A stretch of 64,000 bases of DNA, taken from positions 62,001 to 126,000 of the forward strand of contig CAWKCG010000043.1 in the NCBI GenBank assembly GCA_963847965.1. Direction: 5' to 3'. Positions 8,181 through 16,572 of the stretch are shown one piece after another. The translations under genes and the position numbers were made by a program. The notes under the pieces are model-generated. The model saw only the letters and a program-made list of their open reading frames with translations, was not told the DNA's origin and ran no database searches. This DNA comes from Palsa-504 sp963847965. GTDB taxonomy: Bacteria > Actinomycetota > Actinomycetes > Streptosporangiales > Streptosporangiaceae. Each line of letters begins with the position of its first letter. The first letter of the stretch is position 1.

Positions 8181-10424
8181 GTGTCCGTCTCCGGCACCGA
8201 CGCCTCGGAGGCCGCCGCGGCCGAGGCCCTGGCCGCGATCGACGCCAGGGTATGGAAGGTTCTGCACCAGTTGCACCGGGCCATCGCCGCCTGCTCGGGC
8301 GGCGAGGACGGCAGCGTCCTGGCCGGTCCGGCCGAGAGCCTGGTCCCGACCGCACACGACCTCGGCCTGGCTATCGATTCCTGGCAGCAGCTCGTGCCGG
8401 CCGATCGTGACGTCAGGGCGGCGCTCCTGCACGCGGTGGTGCGGCGTGCTGGGTTGTCGTCCACCATGTTCCCGGCCGTAGCCGCGGTCCTCGGAAGCGA
8501 GGATCGGCAGGTGGCCGTGGCTTTCTTCGCCCGGTACGGCATCGACCTCAAGGAGGCCATGGCCGAAGCGCCCGTGCTGCCGCCCAGACGCGACTTCGGC
8601 CCGCGCGCCCCGCTGGGCGCTGAGCGCTGGCTGGACCTCGAGCGGTCGTTCACCCGTGTCGTCCTAGAGGCCGGCGAGACCCTCTTCCGGGCGGGAGACG
8701 TCGGGGACAGCCTGTATGTCGTCGTGACCGGGCGGGTGAGGATGCTGGTCGGCGAGCCGGGAGCCGAGCGGGCCATCCGCGACCTCGGCGCGGGAGAGCT
8801 GATCGGAGAGATGGCGTTGCTGACCGGTGAGCCTCGCACGGCCACCGTCGTCGCCGTGCGCGACACCGAGCTTTACCGGCTCACCGCGGAGTGCGTGGAA
8901 CTGTACCTGTTCAGCGATGTGTCGGTCACGCGCCGGATAATGACGACGCTGGCCCGCCGCCTGGCCCAGCCCCCGTCCGCCGCGGGAGCGGCGCAGCCGT
9001 CCGTGAGCAGCGTCGCCCTGGTGGCCGCCGGCGATATCCCGCTGTCCGAGGTGGCCCGGTTCGGCGATGTCCTGGGGGCGTTCTTGTCCAGGCACCTCCG
9101 GGTGGCGGTGCTAAGCCGCCGTACGGTCGAGGCCGTCGTCGGGACGGGAGCCTGCGCCGACCAGGATGGCGCGGAAGCCGCAGGCCTCGCCGCCTGGCTG
9201 CGCGACCAGGAGGACCGTCATGACCTCGTGCTATACGTCCCCTCGCCAGGGCCGGAAGCCCCGTCTCTGGGAAGCGGGGATCCCGGCTTCTGGGACCGGT
9301 TGTGCGTCAGGGAAGCGGACGTGGTGCTCCTGGTCGGACGAGCCGGCGCCAGCCCGCGGCTACGGCCGGCGGAGCAGCGCCTGCTCGCAGGCAGCGCGGC
9401 GCGGCAGGCCCGCAGGGAGCTGGTGCTGCTACACGATGACCTGCGGCCGGGCACCTGGCAGACCGGGCAATGGCTCAGCCAGCGCCAACTCGGCCGGGCC
9501 CATCACGTCGTCCCCGATGACCCTGCGCACCTCGGGCGCCTGGCCCGGTTCCTGCTCGGCGTCCCGGTCGGCGTCGTCTTGAGCGGAGGCGGCGTGCGGG
9601 GCTTCGGTCACGTCGGCGTGCTGAGGGCGCTGCGCGAACATGGCGTCCCGGTCGACGTGATCTGCGCGACGAGCGCCGGCGCCCTGGTCGGCGGCCAGTT
9701 CGCCATGGGCTGGAGTCCCAGCCAGATCGAGCGGCGTAACGTGAAGCTTTTCGGCGTCCCCCAACGCCGGCTGATGGACTACACCATCCCCACGACGTCG
9801 ATTGTCGGTTCTGTCTCGCTCAACCGGGTCCTGAACGCGATCTTCAGGGACCGCCGTATCGAGGACCTGTGGATCCCGTTCCTGTGTACGATCACCGACC
9901 TGACGGCGGCGGAACTGGTGGTCCGCGACGCCGGCTCCCTGCGCGACGCGGTGCGGGCCAGTTGCTCGCTCCCGATCCTGCTCCCCCCCGTGGTCGGGCC
10001 GGACGGGCACCTGCTGGCCGATGGCGGCGTGCTCAACAACCTCCCCGTGCTGCCGCTGGTCAACCGCACGACTCTCGGCGCGCTCATCCTCGTCAACGTC
10101 ACGGCGCCTTTTTACACCGCCGACGAACCGTATGACTACTCGGACAGCCTCCCGCTCGGCCGCGTCTTGCGCAGCCGCCTGAACCCGCTGAGCCCCCCGC
10201 TCGTGGCGCCCGGCATCGGTCAGGTACTGATGCGGGTCATGGAACTCGGCTCGAAAAGCCTCGAGCCCGGACAGATAGCGCGCGCGGACGTGTACATCCG
10301 TCCGCGCTTCGATACCTCGTCCTATACCGACACCACGCAACTCCCGTCCGTCATCCGCGCCGGATACGAAGCGGCCAGCGATGCCCTGGCCGGGTGGGAC
10401 AGTTCGGGCGTCCCGTTCCGATGA
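8181..10424 (+). CDS. cNMP-binding patatin-like phospholipase (NTE type)
   Basis: 747 residues. An N-terminal helical part is followed by a cyclic-nucleotide-binding domain at about 155-270 (EAGETLFRAGDVGDSLYVV, GELIGEMALLTGEPRTATV). The C-terminal patatin domain starts near 465 with the oxyanion loop SGGGVRG, nucleophile Ser498 in ATSAGA, and catalytic Asp614 in DGG. This is the architecture of neuropathy-target-esterase-like lysophospholipases, in which ligand binding is thought to control a Ser-Asp lipase. GTG 8181 begins one base after the transporter stop, so the two are co-translated. Its natural job would be membrane phospholipid turnover at the inner face. All catalytic residues are intact. 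Confidence 0.9.
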   Translation: MSVSGTDASEAAAAEALAAIDARVWKVLHQLHRAIAACSGGEDGSVLAGPAESLVPTAHDLGLAIDSWQQLVPADRDVRAALLHAVVRRAGLSSTMFPAVAAVLGSEDRQVAVAFFARYGIDLKEAMAEAPVLPPRRDFGPRAPLGAERWLDLERSFTRVVLEAGETLFRAGDVGDSLYVVVTGRVRMLVGEPGAERAIRDLGAGELIGEMALLTGEPRTATVVAVRDTELYRLTAECVELYLFSDVSVTRRIMTTLARRLAQPPSAAGAAQPSVSSVALVAAGDIPLSEVARFGDVLGAFLSRHLRVAVLSRRTVEAVVGTGACADQDGAEAAGLAAWLRDQEDRHDLVLYVPSPGPEAPSLGSGDPGFWDRLCVREADVVLLVGRAGASPRLRPAEQRLLAGSAARQARRELVLLHDDLRPGTWQTGQWLSQRQLGRAHHVVPDDPAHLGRLARFLLGVPVGVVLSGGGVRGFGHVGVLRALREHGVPVDVICATSAGALVGGQFAMGWSPSQIERRNVKLFGVPQRRLMDYTIPTTSIVGSVSLNRVLNAIFRDRRIEDLWIPFLCTITDLTAAELVVRDAGSLRDAVRASCSLPILLPPVVGPDGHLLADGGVLNNLPVLPLVNRTTLGALILVNVTAPFYTADEPYDYSDSLPLGRVLRSRLNPLSPPLVAPGIGQVLMRVMELGSKSLEPGQIARADVYIRPRFDTSSYTDTTQLPSVIRAGYEAASDALAGWDSSGVPFR

Positions 10425-10753
10425 GGAGGAACTGGCTGGAGTGGGGGATCTGGGCCGCCCTCACCTTCGCGGATCTCTGCGCCGACGTGATCTTCGCCGT
10501 CGTGGTCATTTACCGCGCATCCCGGGGAACGCTCGGGATGTGGGAACCGCCGGTAAGCACCCTAATGGCGCTGACCTTTCTGCTACTCGTCGGCGGCTAC
10601 GCTGTTCATCTCACTAATCCGCGCCGTCGCCCGGCCGCCGGAATTCCTGATCCGGGCCAGCAGTTCCCTGGCGGCCACCAAGATCAGCACGGTGGAGAAG
10701 ACCACGAACGGAGAAGCCCACGGAAGGACGGCGGCAAAGACCATGCCGAGTAG
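10421..10753 (+). CDS. small two-helix membrane protein downstream of the lipase
   Basis: ATG 10421 overlaps the lipase stop (ATGA), so translation is coupled. The protein has two hydrophobic segments (about residues 8-28 and 46-64: IWAALTFADLCADVIFAVVV and LMALTFLLLVGGYAV). The frame then runs another ~45 residues of low-complexity hydrophilic sequence antisense to the phosphatidyltransferase gene. The true 3' end may be nearer 10640 if an indel removed a stop. No family recognised. Confidence is moderate for the first 65 residues and low for the tail. Confidence 0.5.
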   Translation: MRRNWLEWGIWAALTFADLCADVIFAVVVIYRASRGTLGMWEPPVSTLMALTFLLLVGGYAVHLTNPRRRPAAGIPDPGQQFPGGHQDQHGGEDHERRSPRKDGGKDHAE

Positions 10754-11269
10754 GAAGCCCCGGCCGCGCCACGACCGGACGATACGTTCCGGAGTGAAGA
10801 AGGCACCCTTTTCCACCCGTATCTTCGAGAGCATCAGGAACGACAGCACCGCCATCATGGCGAAGACGAGCCATGGATACGGATAGTGGTGCCAGACCCG
10901 GGAACTGAACAGGACGAAGCCGACGAGGATGTCGGCCGCCGGCGGTGAGGGGAGCCCGACGAAATAGAGCGGGTCGCTCGCCTCGGTAGCCTGGAAGTAG
11001 GCGAGCCGGGCGAGCACGGCCGCCGTCCAGCCGGCGGCGATCACGCCGCCTGCGGCCCAGTCCCTGAAGTACACGGCGTAAACCAGGACGCCGGGCGCCA
11101 CCCCGACCGTGACGGCGTTGGACAGCGTGTCCAGGTATTTGCCGAAGGCGCTCTCGGCGTGCAGCGCCCGGGCGGCCAAGCCGTCCAGCGTGTCGACGAG
11201 GGTGGCGAACACGATCAGATAGGCGCTGGTCGCGAATTGGCCTTGGAATGCGTTCTGGATGGCCAGCAT
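10583..11269 (-). CDS. CDP-alcohol phosphatidyltransferase family protein (PssA-like) with altered catalytic motif
   Basis: 228-residue polytopic protein of the CDP-OH-P family, which transfers a phosphatidyl group from CDP-diacylglycerol to an alcohol such as serine. The signature DG-x2-AR-x8-G-x3-D-x3-D reads DGLAAR ... G ... D ... N: the final Asp, the presumed catalytic base, is Asn. The family N-terminus (PNAITIGSLLLG) is encoded directly upstream of ATG 11269 but has no canonical start; a GTG at 11330 with MSPAPL lies one frame off, so a small indel near 11310-11328 is likely and the real gene probably reaches 11330. Either an inactive or divergent enzyme. It overlaps the 3' tail of the convergent membrane-protein frame. 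Confidence 0.75.
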   Translation of the reverse strand: MLAIQNAFQGQFATSAYLIVFATLVDTLDGLAARALHAESAFGKYLDTLSNAVTVGVAPGVLVYAVYFRDWAAGGVIAAGWTAAVLARLAYFQATEASDPLYFVGLPSPPAADILVGFVLFSSRVWHHYPYPWLVFAMMAVLSFLMLSKIRVEKGAFFTPERIVRSWRGRGFLLGMVFAAVLPWASPFVVFSTVLILVAARELLARIRNSGGRATARISEMNSVAADE

Positions 11270-11449
11270 GCCTAGGAGCAGACTCCCAATGGTTATGGCA
11301 TTGGGGGCGGCAAAGCGGAGCCGGGCTCACCGGCGCAGCGTACCAACGGGTCGGCCCGCCGAGGAATGCCTGAGTTGTTGGTATACGTCAGAGCTATCTG
11401 AGACTGCGCTGATGCCCGGTGCGTGGCTTGCGGATGCGCATGGCGCGGG

Positions 11450-12745
11450 TCAGCGGCGGAGGATGCCGCGAAGATGCTCCACTGGCCACCGCCGGTCGAA
11501 CAGGGTCAGGTCGTCCCGGTCCTCGGCGCGGAGGTGCTCGATCAAGGCCACGTAGTCGTCAAGGTCGAGCGTCCTGATCAGGGTGAGCAGATCGGCCGCT
11601 TCGCCAGTGACGGGGGTGATCGGTGCGACGAGGCGGTCGTAGACGTCCACGACCTGCTGAACCATCACCAGGTGACGTAGCCCGGGCTCGACGGAGGGGA
11701 ACTTCGTCGCGGCGAAGTCCTCGGTGAAGACGATCGGCGCGACGGCTAGGGCCTCCGATCCGTAGTGCTGGGCGAGATGGATGAGCATCTCGACGTCGAA
11801 GGATTCGTTGAAGGACGCCATCTGCGGGATGACCGGGCTGAGCGCGGCCGCGTCGAAGACCTTGAAGCCAGCCTGGGTGTCGAGCACATGGGCCAGGGAC
11901 GGGATCAGCAAGGCCCGGACGAAGTGGCGGAACAAGACGATGATCTTGTCCGGCTTGTCGCCGGTGCTGTGCGGCTCGGTGACCGGTCCGTCGGCCCGGA
12001 CCAGTACCGCCCCGTCGACCCCGTAGCGCTGGCCGAGCGCGCCGACCACCTTCTCGCCGTCCACCACCGGCGCCGCCAGCGAGCCCAGCTGGGCCAGGTT
12101 CGCGGACAGATCCGCGTCGGTGTAGCAGACCACATGCCGGCCGGCGCCGTTCGCCCGGGTTGGATCGGCCCGGACCGCGGCCGCCAGCCCGGCCAGTATC
12201 GATCCGCCCTTGCGGGACTGGTCGGTCGAGGTCAGGCGGTCGAATGCGGGGTTGATCGAGAGGCGACCCCCGATCAGCTCAGCCAGCCTGAGCACCGTCA
12301 CGCTGCGGTGACCCTCCCTCGGGTAGCCCTCGGCCGCCGCGATCTCCGTCATGAGGTCGCCGCTGGGGGGCCGGTCCGGGCATCCGTCATCGCAGGCGAT
12401 GATGCTCCACGTCACGCCGGGCAGGCCGCCGGTCAGCCAGTCGAGCTGGCGGACCTTGGTCCGGACGAAGTCCTCCCCGTGCGGGTGCGAGGAACGGGGG
12501 ACCATACGGCCCGTCTCCCCGTACATGGCCCACACCACGGTCAGGTGGACCGGCCCGATGACACTGGCCAGCCGCCGCCGCGAGCGCGCCGCAGCCATCG
12601 CTTCGGCCGCCACCGCCGGACCGTGACTGCCCGCGACGCGCGCCGCGTCGTCGCTCGCGTCGACTAGGACGGAGGCCACGTCGAGCACCGCCTGGTTCTG
12701 ATCAGGGTCCGTGAGGTCACGCACGGGCAGCAACACCTTGTCCAT
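11450..12745 (-). CDS. GT2-like nucleotide-sugar glycosyltransferase
   Basis: 431 residues. A GT-A fold is suggested by DADLSANLAQLG (acidic metal-binding stretch, comparable to DxD), the preceding GGSILAGLAAAV, and the RALLIPSLAHVLDTQAGFKVF block, resembling dolichol-phosphate-mannose-synthase-like and glucosyl-3-phosphoglycerate-synthase-like enzymes. No strong membrane helix. ATG 12745 (MDKVLLPVRDL) is chosen over upstream in-frame codons, which are low complexity. It lies on the same strand as the phosphatidyltransferase with about 120 bp between them, so a shared role in making a polar lipid or glycosylated head group is possible. Donor and acceptor are unknown. Confidence 0.7.
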   Translation of the reverse strand: MDKVLLPVRDLTDPDQNQAVLDVASVLVDASDDAARVAGSHGPAVAAEAMAAARSRRRLASVIGPVHLTVVWAMYGETGRMVPRSSHPHGEDFVRTKVRQLDWLTGGLPGVTWSIIACDDGCPDRPPSGDLMTEIAAAEGYPREGHRSVTVLRLAELIGGRLSINPAFDRLTSTDQSRKGGSILAGLAAAVRADPTRANGAGRHVVCYTDADLSANLAQLGSLAAPVVDGEKVVGALGQRYGVDGAVLVRADGPVTEPHSTGDKPDKIIVLFRHFVRALLIPSLAHVLDTQAGFKVFDAAALSPVIPQMASFNESFDVEMLIHLAQHYGSEALAVAPIVFTEDFAATKFPSVEPGLRHLVMVQQVVDVYDRLVAPITPVTGEAADLLTLIRTLDLDDYVALIEHLRAEDRDDLTLFDRRWPVEHLRGILRR

Positions 12746-12834
12746 CGTCCTGTCCTGTCGATTACTGGGCGACACGCTACGCCATTCCCCGCGATACTCA
12801 GCCGCCACAGCAGTACCAACCGGCTTCGGCCCGC

Positions 12835-13030
12835 TGCGGACCTTACCCGGCTGGCCCGAGACTCCAGGTAGCGTCGTTCGGCGATGCTGGCGGTGGCCTT
12901 CGCGGCGCGCCGGTAGTGATCGTACGCCCCCGGCCGTGTCGCCGGTCTTCTCCAGCAGATGCGCCCGTACGGACAGCGGTCGGTGATGCGATCCCAGCCG
13001 CCCGCCGGCTAGGGCGCGGAACTGCGGCAT
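12835..13030 (-). pseudogene. 3' remnant of an ECF sigma-factor-like gene (DUF6596-type tail)
   Basis: Read on the minus strand, FRALAGGRLGSHHRPLSVRA and HLLEKTGDTAG, then after a one-base shift AYDHYRRAAKATASIAERRY, match the repeated helical tail of actinobacterial SigJ-like sigma factors that carry DUF6596. No start, no sigma-2/sigma-4 regions and a broken frame, so this is a fossil. The assignment rests on recalled family pattern. The rest of 12746-13104 shows no other gene. Confidence 0.45.
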
Positions 13031-13138
13031 ACTGCAAGTGAGCTACCTGCTCACGGGCCCGACGCCACGTCGGCACCGGTTCGGCACCTATCTGAGCCAC
13101 TAACGTGCCAAGTGGCGTTACATGGCACTACTTATCGC

Positions 13139-13167
13139 TTGACAGGGTGCCATCTGTGTGCCATAGT
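13139..13167 (+). promoter_or_regulatory. sigma-70-type promoter of the RHH gene, probably leaderless
   Basis: A perfect -35 TTGACA (13139-13144) is followed by exactly 17 bp and a -10 CATAGT (13162-13167). Transcription should begin about seven bases downstream, at the A of ATG 13174, so the mRNA is predicted to be leaderless. No Shine-Dalgarno is present, consistent with that. Confidence 0.75.
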
Positions 13168-13175
13168 TGTGCCAT
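13147..13175 (+). promoter_or_regulatory. three GTGCCAT direct repeats at 11-bp period (operator candidate)
   Basis: The heptamer GTGCCAT occurs at 13147, 13158 and 13169, one exact 11-bp step apart, covering the spacer, -10 box and start codon. A further GTGCCA at 13105 and its inverse TGGCAC at 13123 lie upstream of the -35. Same-face phased repeats over a promoter are typical for ribbon-helix-helix autoregulators, and the gene starting here encodes one. Confidence 0.65.
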
Positions 13176-13686
13176 GGACCTGACGCCGTATGTATCCAAG
13201 CTCAGCGCCGAACTGGCGGTAGCCGCCGAAGCAGGTGGCGAGGACGCCCGTGCGCTCGCCGAGCGCCTGATCGCGCCGCTCGACTCGGCCGTGCGGCTCA
13301 TGCTCCTGGAGGCCTTGTCCTCCGCGGCCGACGAGATCACCAGGGATCTGGCGCCCGGCTGGGTGGAACTGCGCCTGCGCGGTCGTGAACCCAGCTTCGT
13401 CGTCACCCCGGCGCCCGCCGACGATTCCTTCGTCGACTCCGCCCCGCCCGCCCCCGCGGCCCCGCCGCCCGTCATCGACGCGGACGACGGCGCGATGGCC
13501 CGGATCAACCTGCGCCTGCCCGAGCAGTTGAAGGCGCGCATCGAGGAAGCCGCGGCCAGAGAGAAGATTTCCGCCAACGTCTGGCTGGCCCGCGCCGCCG
13601 CGGCCGCCCTGGACAACGCTCCTGTCCATCGGCCCGCCAGCCAGGTCCGCATCGGCAGCCAGCAGTTCACCGGCTGGGTCCACTGA
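13174..13686 (+). CDS. ribbon-helix-helix (HicB/Arc-type) DNA-binding protein
   Basis: 170 residues. The N-terminal ~80 residues (TPYVSKLSAELAVAAEAGGE onward) are helical, followed by a Pro/Ala linker, then a C-terminal RHH motif at about 108-150 (ARINLRLPEQLKARIEEAAA). RHH proteins dimerise through the strand and insert it into the major groove of short repeats. It is annotated in relatives as a HicB-type antitoxin, but no HicA toxin is adjacent. Instead a DUF4097 protein and an ABC exporter follow on the same strand, so it is more likely the local repressor of that operon. ATG 13174 coincides with the predicted transcription start. Confidence 0.85.
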   Translation: MDLTPYVSKLSAELAVAAEAGGEDARALAERLIAPLDSAVRLMLLEALSSAADEITRDLAPGWVELRLRGREPSFVVTPAPADDSFVDSAPPAPAAPPPVIDADDGAMARINLRLPEQLKARIEEAAAREKISANVWLARAAAAALDNAPVHRPASQVRIGSQQFTGWVH

Positions 13687-13732
13687 TCCAGCCACCCGTC
13701 TGGAGTTCAATAGCTCACTTAAGGGGAGAGCC

Positions 13733-14587
13733 ATGCCCACATTCCAAACCCCGCAGCCGATCGCCGTCACCGTCGACGTGTTCCTCGGCCAGGTCGAGAT
13801 CATCGCCTCGAACCGTACCGACACCGTGGTCGAGATCCGGCCCACCGATCCGACCAAGAAGGACGACGTGCGCGCCGCCCAGGAGACCAAGGTCGATTTC
13901 GCCGCCGGCCACCTGACGGTGAGAGCGCCGAGGGGATGGAGGGTGTACACCCTCGGCGCCAACCCGTCGATCGACGTGACCATCGAGGTGCCCACCGGTT
14001 CCCGGCTGCACGGCACCGCCAGCATGTGCCGGTTCCTGGTCACCGGCGAGCTCGGCCAGTGCGAGCTGAAGACCTCAGTCGGCGACCTGCAACTAGAGAA
14101 GGCCGGCCCGCTGGAGTTGCGGACCTCTGGCGGCAACATCACGGTCGACGAGGTGGTGAGCAGGGCGAGCATTACCACCGGCACCGGCATCGTGCGGATC
14201 CGCGATATCGACGGCAGCGCAGTCGTCAAGAACTCCAACGGCGACAGCACGATCGGCGAAGTCGCCGGCGACCTCCAGGTGAACGCCGCCAACGGCAACA
14301 TCACGGTCGAGCGTCCGCGCGGTTCGGTGACCGCGAAGACCGCCAACGGCAACATCCGCATCGGCAACGCGGTCCGCGGCACCCTGCGGCTGGAGACGTC
14401 GGCCGGCGAGCTGGAAGTGGGTATCCACCCGGGCAGCGCCGCGTACCTGGACGTGAACACCAAGGCCGGGACCTTGCAGAACCTGATGGAGACCGCCGAC
14501 CAGCCGGCTCAGGACGAGGAAACCGTGCACGTGTACGCACGCAGCTCCTTCGGCAACATCATCATCCGGCGCGCCACCGCCGTTTAG
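13733..14587 (+). CDS. DUF4097-family beta-strand repeat protein
   Basis: 284 residues of repeated short beta strands with the DUF4097 (putative adhesin) pattern: GGNITVDEVVSRASITTGTG, ANGNITVERPRGSVTAKTAN, NGNIRIGNAVRGTLRLETSA. These form a right-handed beta-helix-like solenoid. There is no signal peptide or membrane anchor, so it appears cytoplasmic despite the adhesin label. A GGGGAG precedes ATG 13733. It lies between the RHH regulator (46 bp upstream) and the ABC transporter genes, a recurrent actinobacterial arrangement. The molecular role is unknown. Confidence 0.85.
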   Translation: MPTFQTPQPIAVTVDVFLGQVEIIASNRTDTVVEIRPTDPTKKDDVRAAQETKVDFAAGHLTVRAPRGWRVYTLGANPSIDVTIEVPTGSRLHGTASMCRFLVTGELGQCELKTSVGDLQLEKAGPLELRTSGGNITVDEVVSRASITTGTGIVRIRDIDGSAVVKNSNGDSTIGEVAGDLQVNAANGNITVERPRGSVTAKTANGNIRIGNAVRGTLRLETSAGELEVGIHPGSAAYLDVNTKAGTLQNLMETADQPAQDEETVHVYARSSFGNIIIRRATAV

Positions 14588-14810
14588 CACACCCCAGCTC
14601 CGCCAGCACAAACAGCACGACCGGCCCGCCCACGACGCCAGTCACCACGGTGACCGAGCCAGAGTCGCGGGCTCACCCCCCGGGGCAGCGCGGCTGCCGA
14701 TCTGGGGATCTGAGAAGTCTCAGGCGAGGGAATTCGCCGCGCGATGAAGCGCGCGCGCTTTCCGGATCTCTGAAAAAGAATCCACTGACCCTTTGAAAGG
14801 GATGATTGGC

Positions 14811-15783
14811 ATGACTATGCCGTCTTCCGCTATCGCCGTGCGCGGATTGCGGAAATCATTCAAGGACAAGCTCGTGCTCGACGGCATCAACCTGGACATT
14901 GAGGAGGGCACGATGTTCTCGTTGCTCGGCCCGAACGGGGCCGGGAAGACGACGACCGTGCGCATCCTGTCCACGCTGAGCAAACCGGACGCGGGCCAAG
15001 CCTGGATCGCCGGGAAGGAGCTGGCCACGGAGCCGGACGCGGTGCGTGCCGCGATCGGCGTCACCGGGCAGTTCGCCGCCGTGGACGGATTGCTCACCGG
15101 TTTCGAGAACCTGGTGCTGATGGGCAATCTGCACCACCTGGGTAAGCGCGAATCGCGGCGGCGCGCCACCGAGCTGCTAGAGAAATTCGATCTGGTGGAG
15201 GCCGCCGGCCAATCGCTGGCTACCTATTCCGGCGGCATGCGGCGCAGGCTGGATCTGGCCATGACGCTGGTCGGCAAGCCCAGGATCATCTTCCTGGACG
15301 AGCCGACCGCCGGGCTCGACCCGCGCAGCAGGCGCACCATGTGGCAGATCATCCATGACCTGGTCGGCCAGGACGGCGTCACGATCTTCCTCACCACGCA
15401 GTACCCTGGAGGAGGCCGACCAGCTCGCCGACCGGATCGCCGTGCTGGACCGCGGCAGGCTCGTCGCCGAGGGCACCTCGGCCGAACTGAAGCAGCTGGT
15501 GCCCGGCGGCCACGTGAGCCTGCGCTTCACCGGCGCGGCCGAACTCAGCCTGGCGGCCCGCGTGCTCGACACGATCAGCCGCGACGAGGCGGAACTGACC
15601 CTCCAGGTGCCCAGCGACGGCGGTGTCCGGTCGCTGTACTCCCTGCTGGAGCGGCTCAACCGGGCGGACCTTGAACCGGCCGAGCTCACCGTGCACACCC
15701 CCGACCTGGACGACGTCTTCCTCGCCCTGACCGACCACTCGACCCAGACCGCCTCGATCACGGAAAACGGAGCAGACCGATGA
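14811..15783 (+). pseudogene. DrrA-type ABC transporter ATP-binding protein, frameshifted
   Basis: ATPase of the daunorubicin-resistance type. Walker A GPNGAGKTT, signature YSGGMRRRLD, Walker B IIFLDEPTAGLD and the D-loop region are intact. At 15403-15406 an extra C breaks the frame inside the H-loop region: TIFLTTQY is followed, one base later, by LEEADQLADRIAVLDRGRL and a normal ~120-residue C-terminal domain ending 15783. ATG 14811 is favoured by GAAAGGG nine bases upstream. The stop overlaps the permease ATG (ATGA). The single indel in a C-run could be a sequencing error; if real, the exporter lacks a full ATPase. Confidence 0.85.
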
Positions 15784-16553
15784 CCGCCGCCGCCTACACC
15801 CTTTCCGACACCCGCACGCTGCTGCACCGCAACTTGGTGCACGCCCTGCGCTATCCCGCCATGTCCCTGAGCGGCCTGCTGATGCCGCTGATCTTCCTGC
15901 TGCTGTTCAAGTACGCGTTCGGCCACACGCTCGGGGCCGGCATCGGCGGAAGCTACATCAACTACCTGGCCCCGGGCATGCTGATCATGACCGGGACCTC
16001 GAGCATGGTGAGCACCTCGGTATCGGTGTGCACGGACATGACCGGGGGCATCGTGGACCGCCTCCGGACCATGTCGATCTCGCGGTTCGCATTGCTCGCC
16101 GGCCACGTCCTGGGCAACGTGCTCCAGACCCTGGCGAGCATGGGCGTCCTGCTCGGTGTCGCGGTGGCCATTGGTTTCCGGCCGCACGCGGACGCGCTGC
16201 GGTGGCTGGGCGCCATCGGCGTCGCCGCGCTGATCGCCTGGGCGATGACGTGGCTGGCCATGGCCATGGGCCTGTCCGCCAAGGCCCCGGAAGGCGCGAG
16301 CAACCTGCCGCTGCCGTTCATCCTGCTGCCGTTCCTGAGCAGCGCGTTCGTGCCGGCCGCGTCGATGAGCCCGGGATTGCGGCAGTTCGCCGAGTACCAG
16401 CCGTTCACGCCGATCACCGAGACCGTGCGCGGCCTGTTGCTGGGCACGCACATCGGAAACCAGTGGATTTTCGCGCTGGCCTGGTGCCTCGGGCTGACCG
16501 TGGTGGGCTACGTAGGATCGCGCAGGCTGTTCGACCGGCGCGCAGAACTCTGA
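15780..16553 (+). CDS. ABC-2 type transporter permease (DrrB-like)
   Basis: 257 residues with six predicted membrane segments (LSGLLMPLIFLLLFKYAFG, YINYLAPGMLIMTGTSSMV and others) and the ABC-2 signature region near the C-terminus (QFAEYQPFTPITETVRGLLL). It pairs with the upstream DrrA-type ATPase by a four-base overlap. Such pairs export hydrophobic drugs or lipids. Substrate unknown; no biosynthetic cluster is adjacent. Confidence 0.9.
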   Translation: MTAAAYTLSDTRTLLHRNLVHALRYPAMSLSGLLMPLIFLLLFKYAFGHTLGAGIGGSYINYLAPGMLIMTGTSSMVSTSVSVCTDMTGGIVDRLRTMSISRFALLAGHVLGNVLQTLASMGVLLGVAVAIGFRPHADALRWLGAIGVAALIAWAMTWLAMAMGLSAKAPEGASNLPLPFILLPFLSSAFVPAASMSPGLRQFAEYQPFTPITETVRGLLLGTHIGNQWIFALAWCLGLTVVGYVGSRRLFDRRAEL

Positions 16554-16572
16554 TCGACGTAGACTCTGCGGC

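Noticed and set aside
11341..11383. TACCAAC / GTTGGTA inverted repeat upstream of the phosphatidyltransferase
   Set aside because: Arms of seven bases separated by 29; too weak to call an operator or terminator.
13174..13686. HicAB toxin-antitoxin pair
   Set aside because: HicB-like RHH is present but there is no HicA-sized gene next to it.
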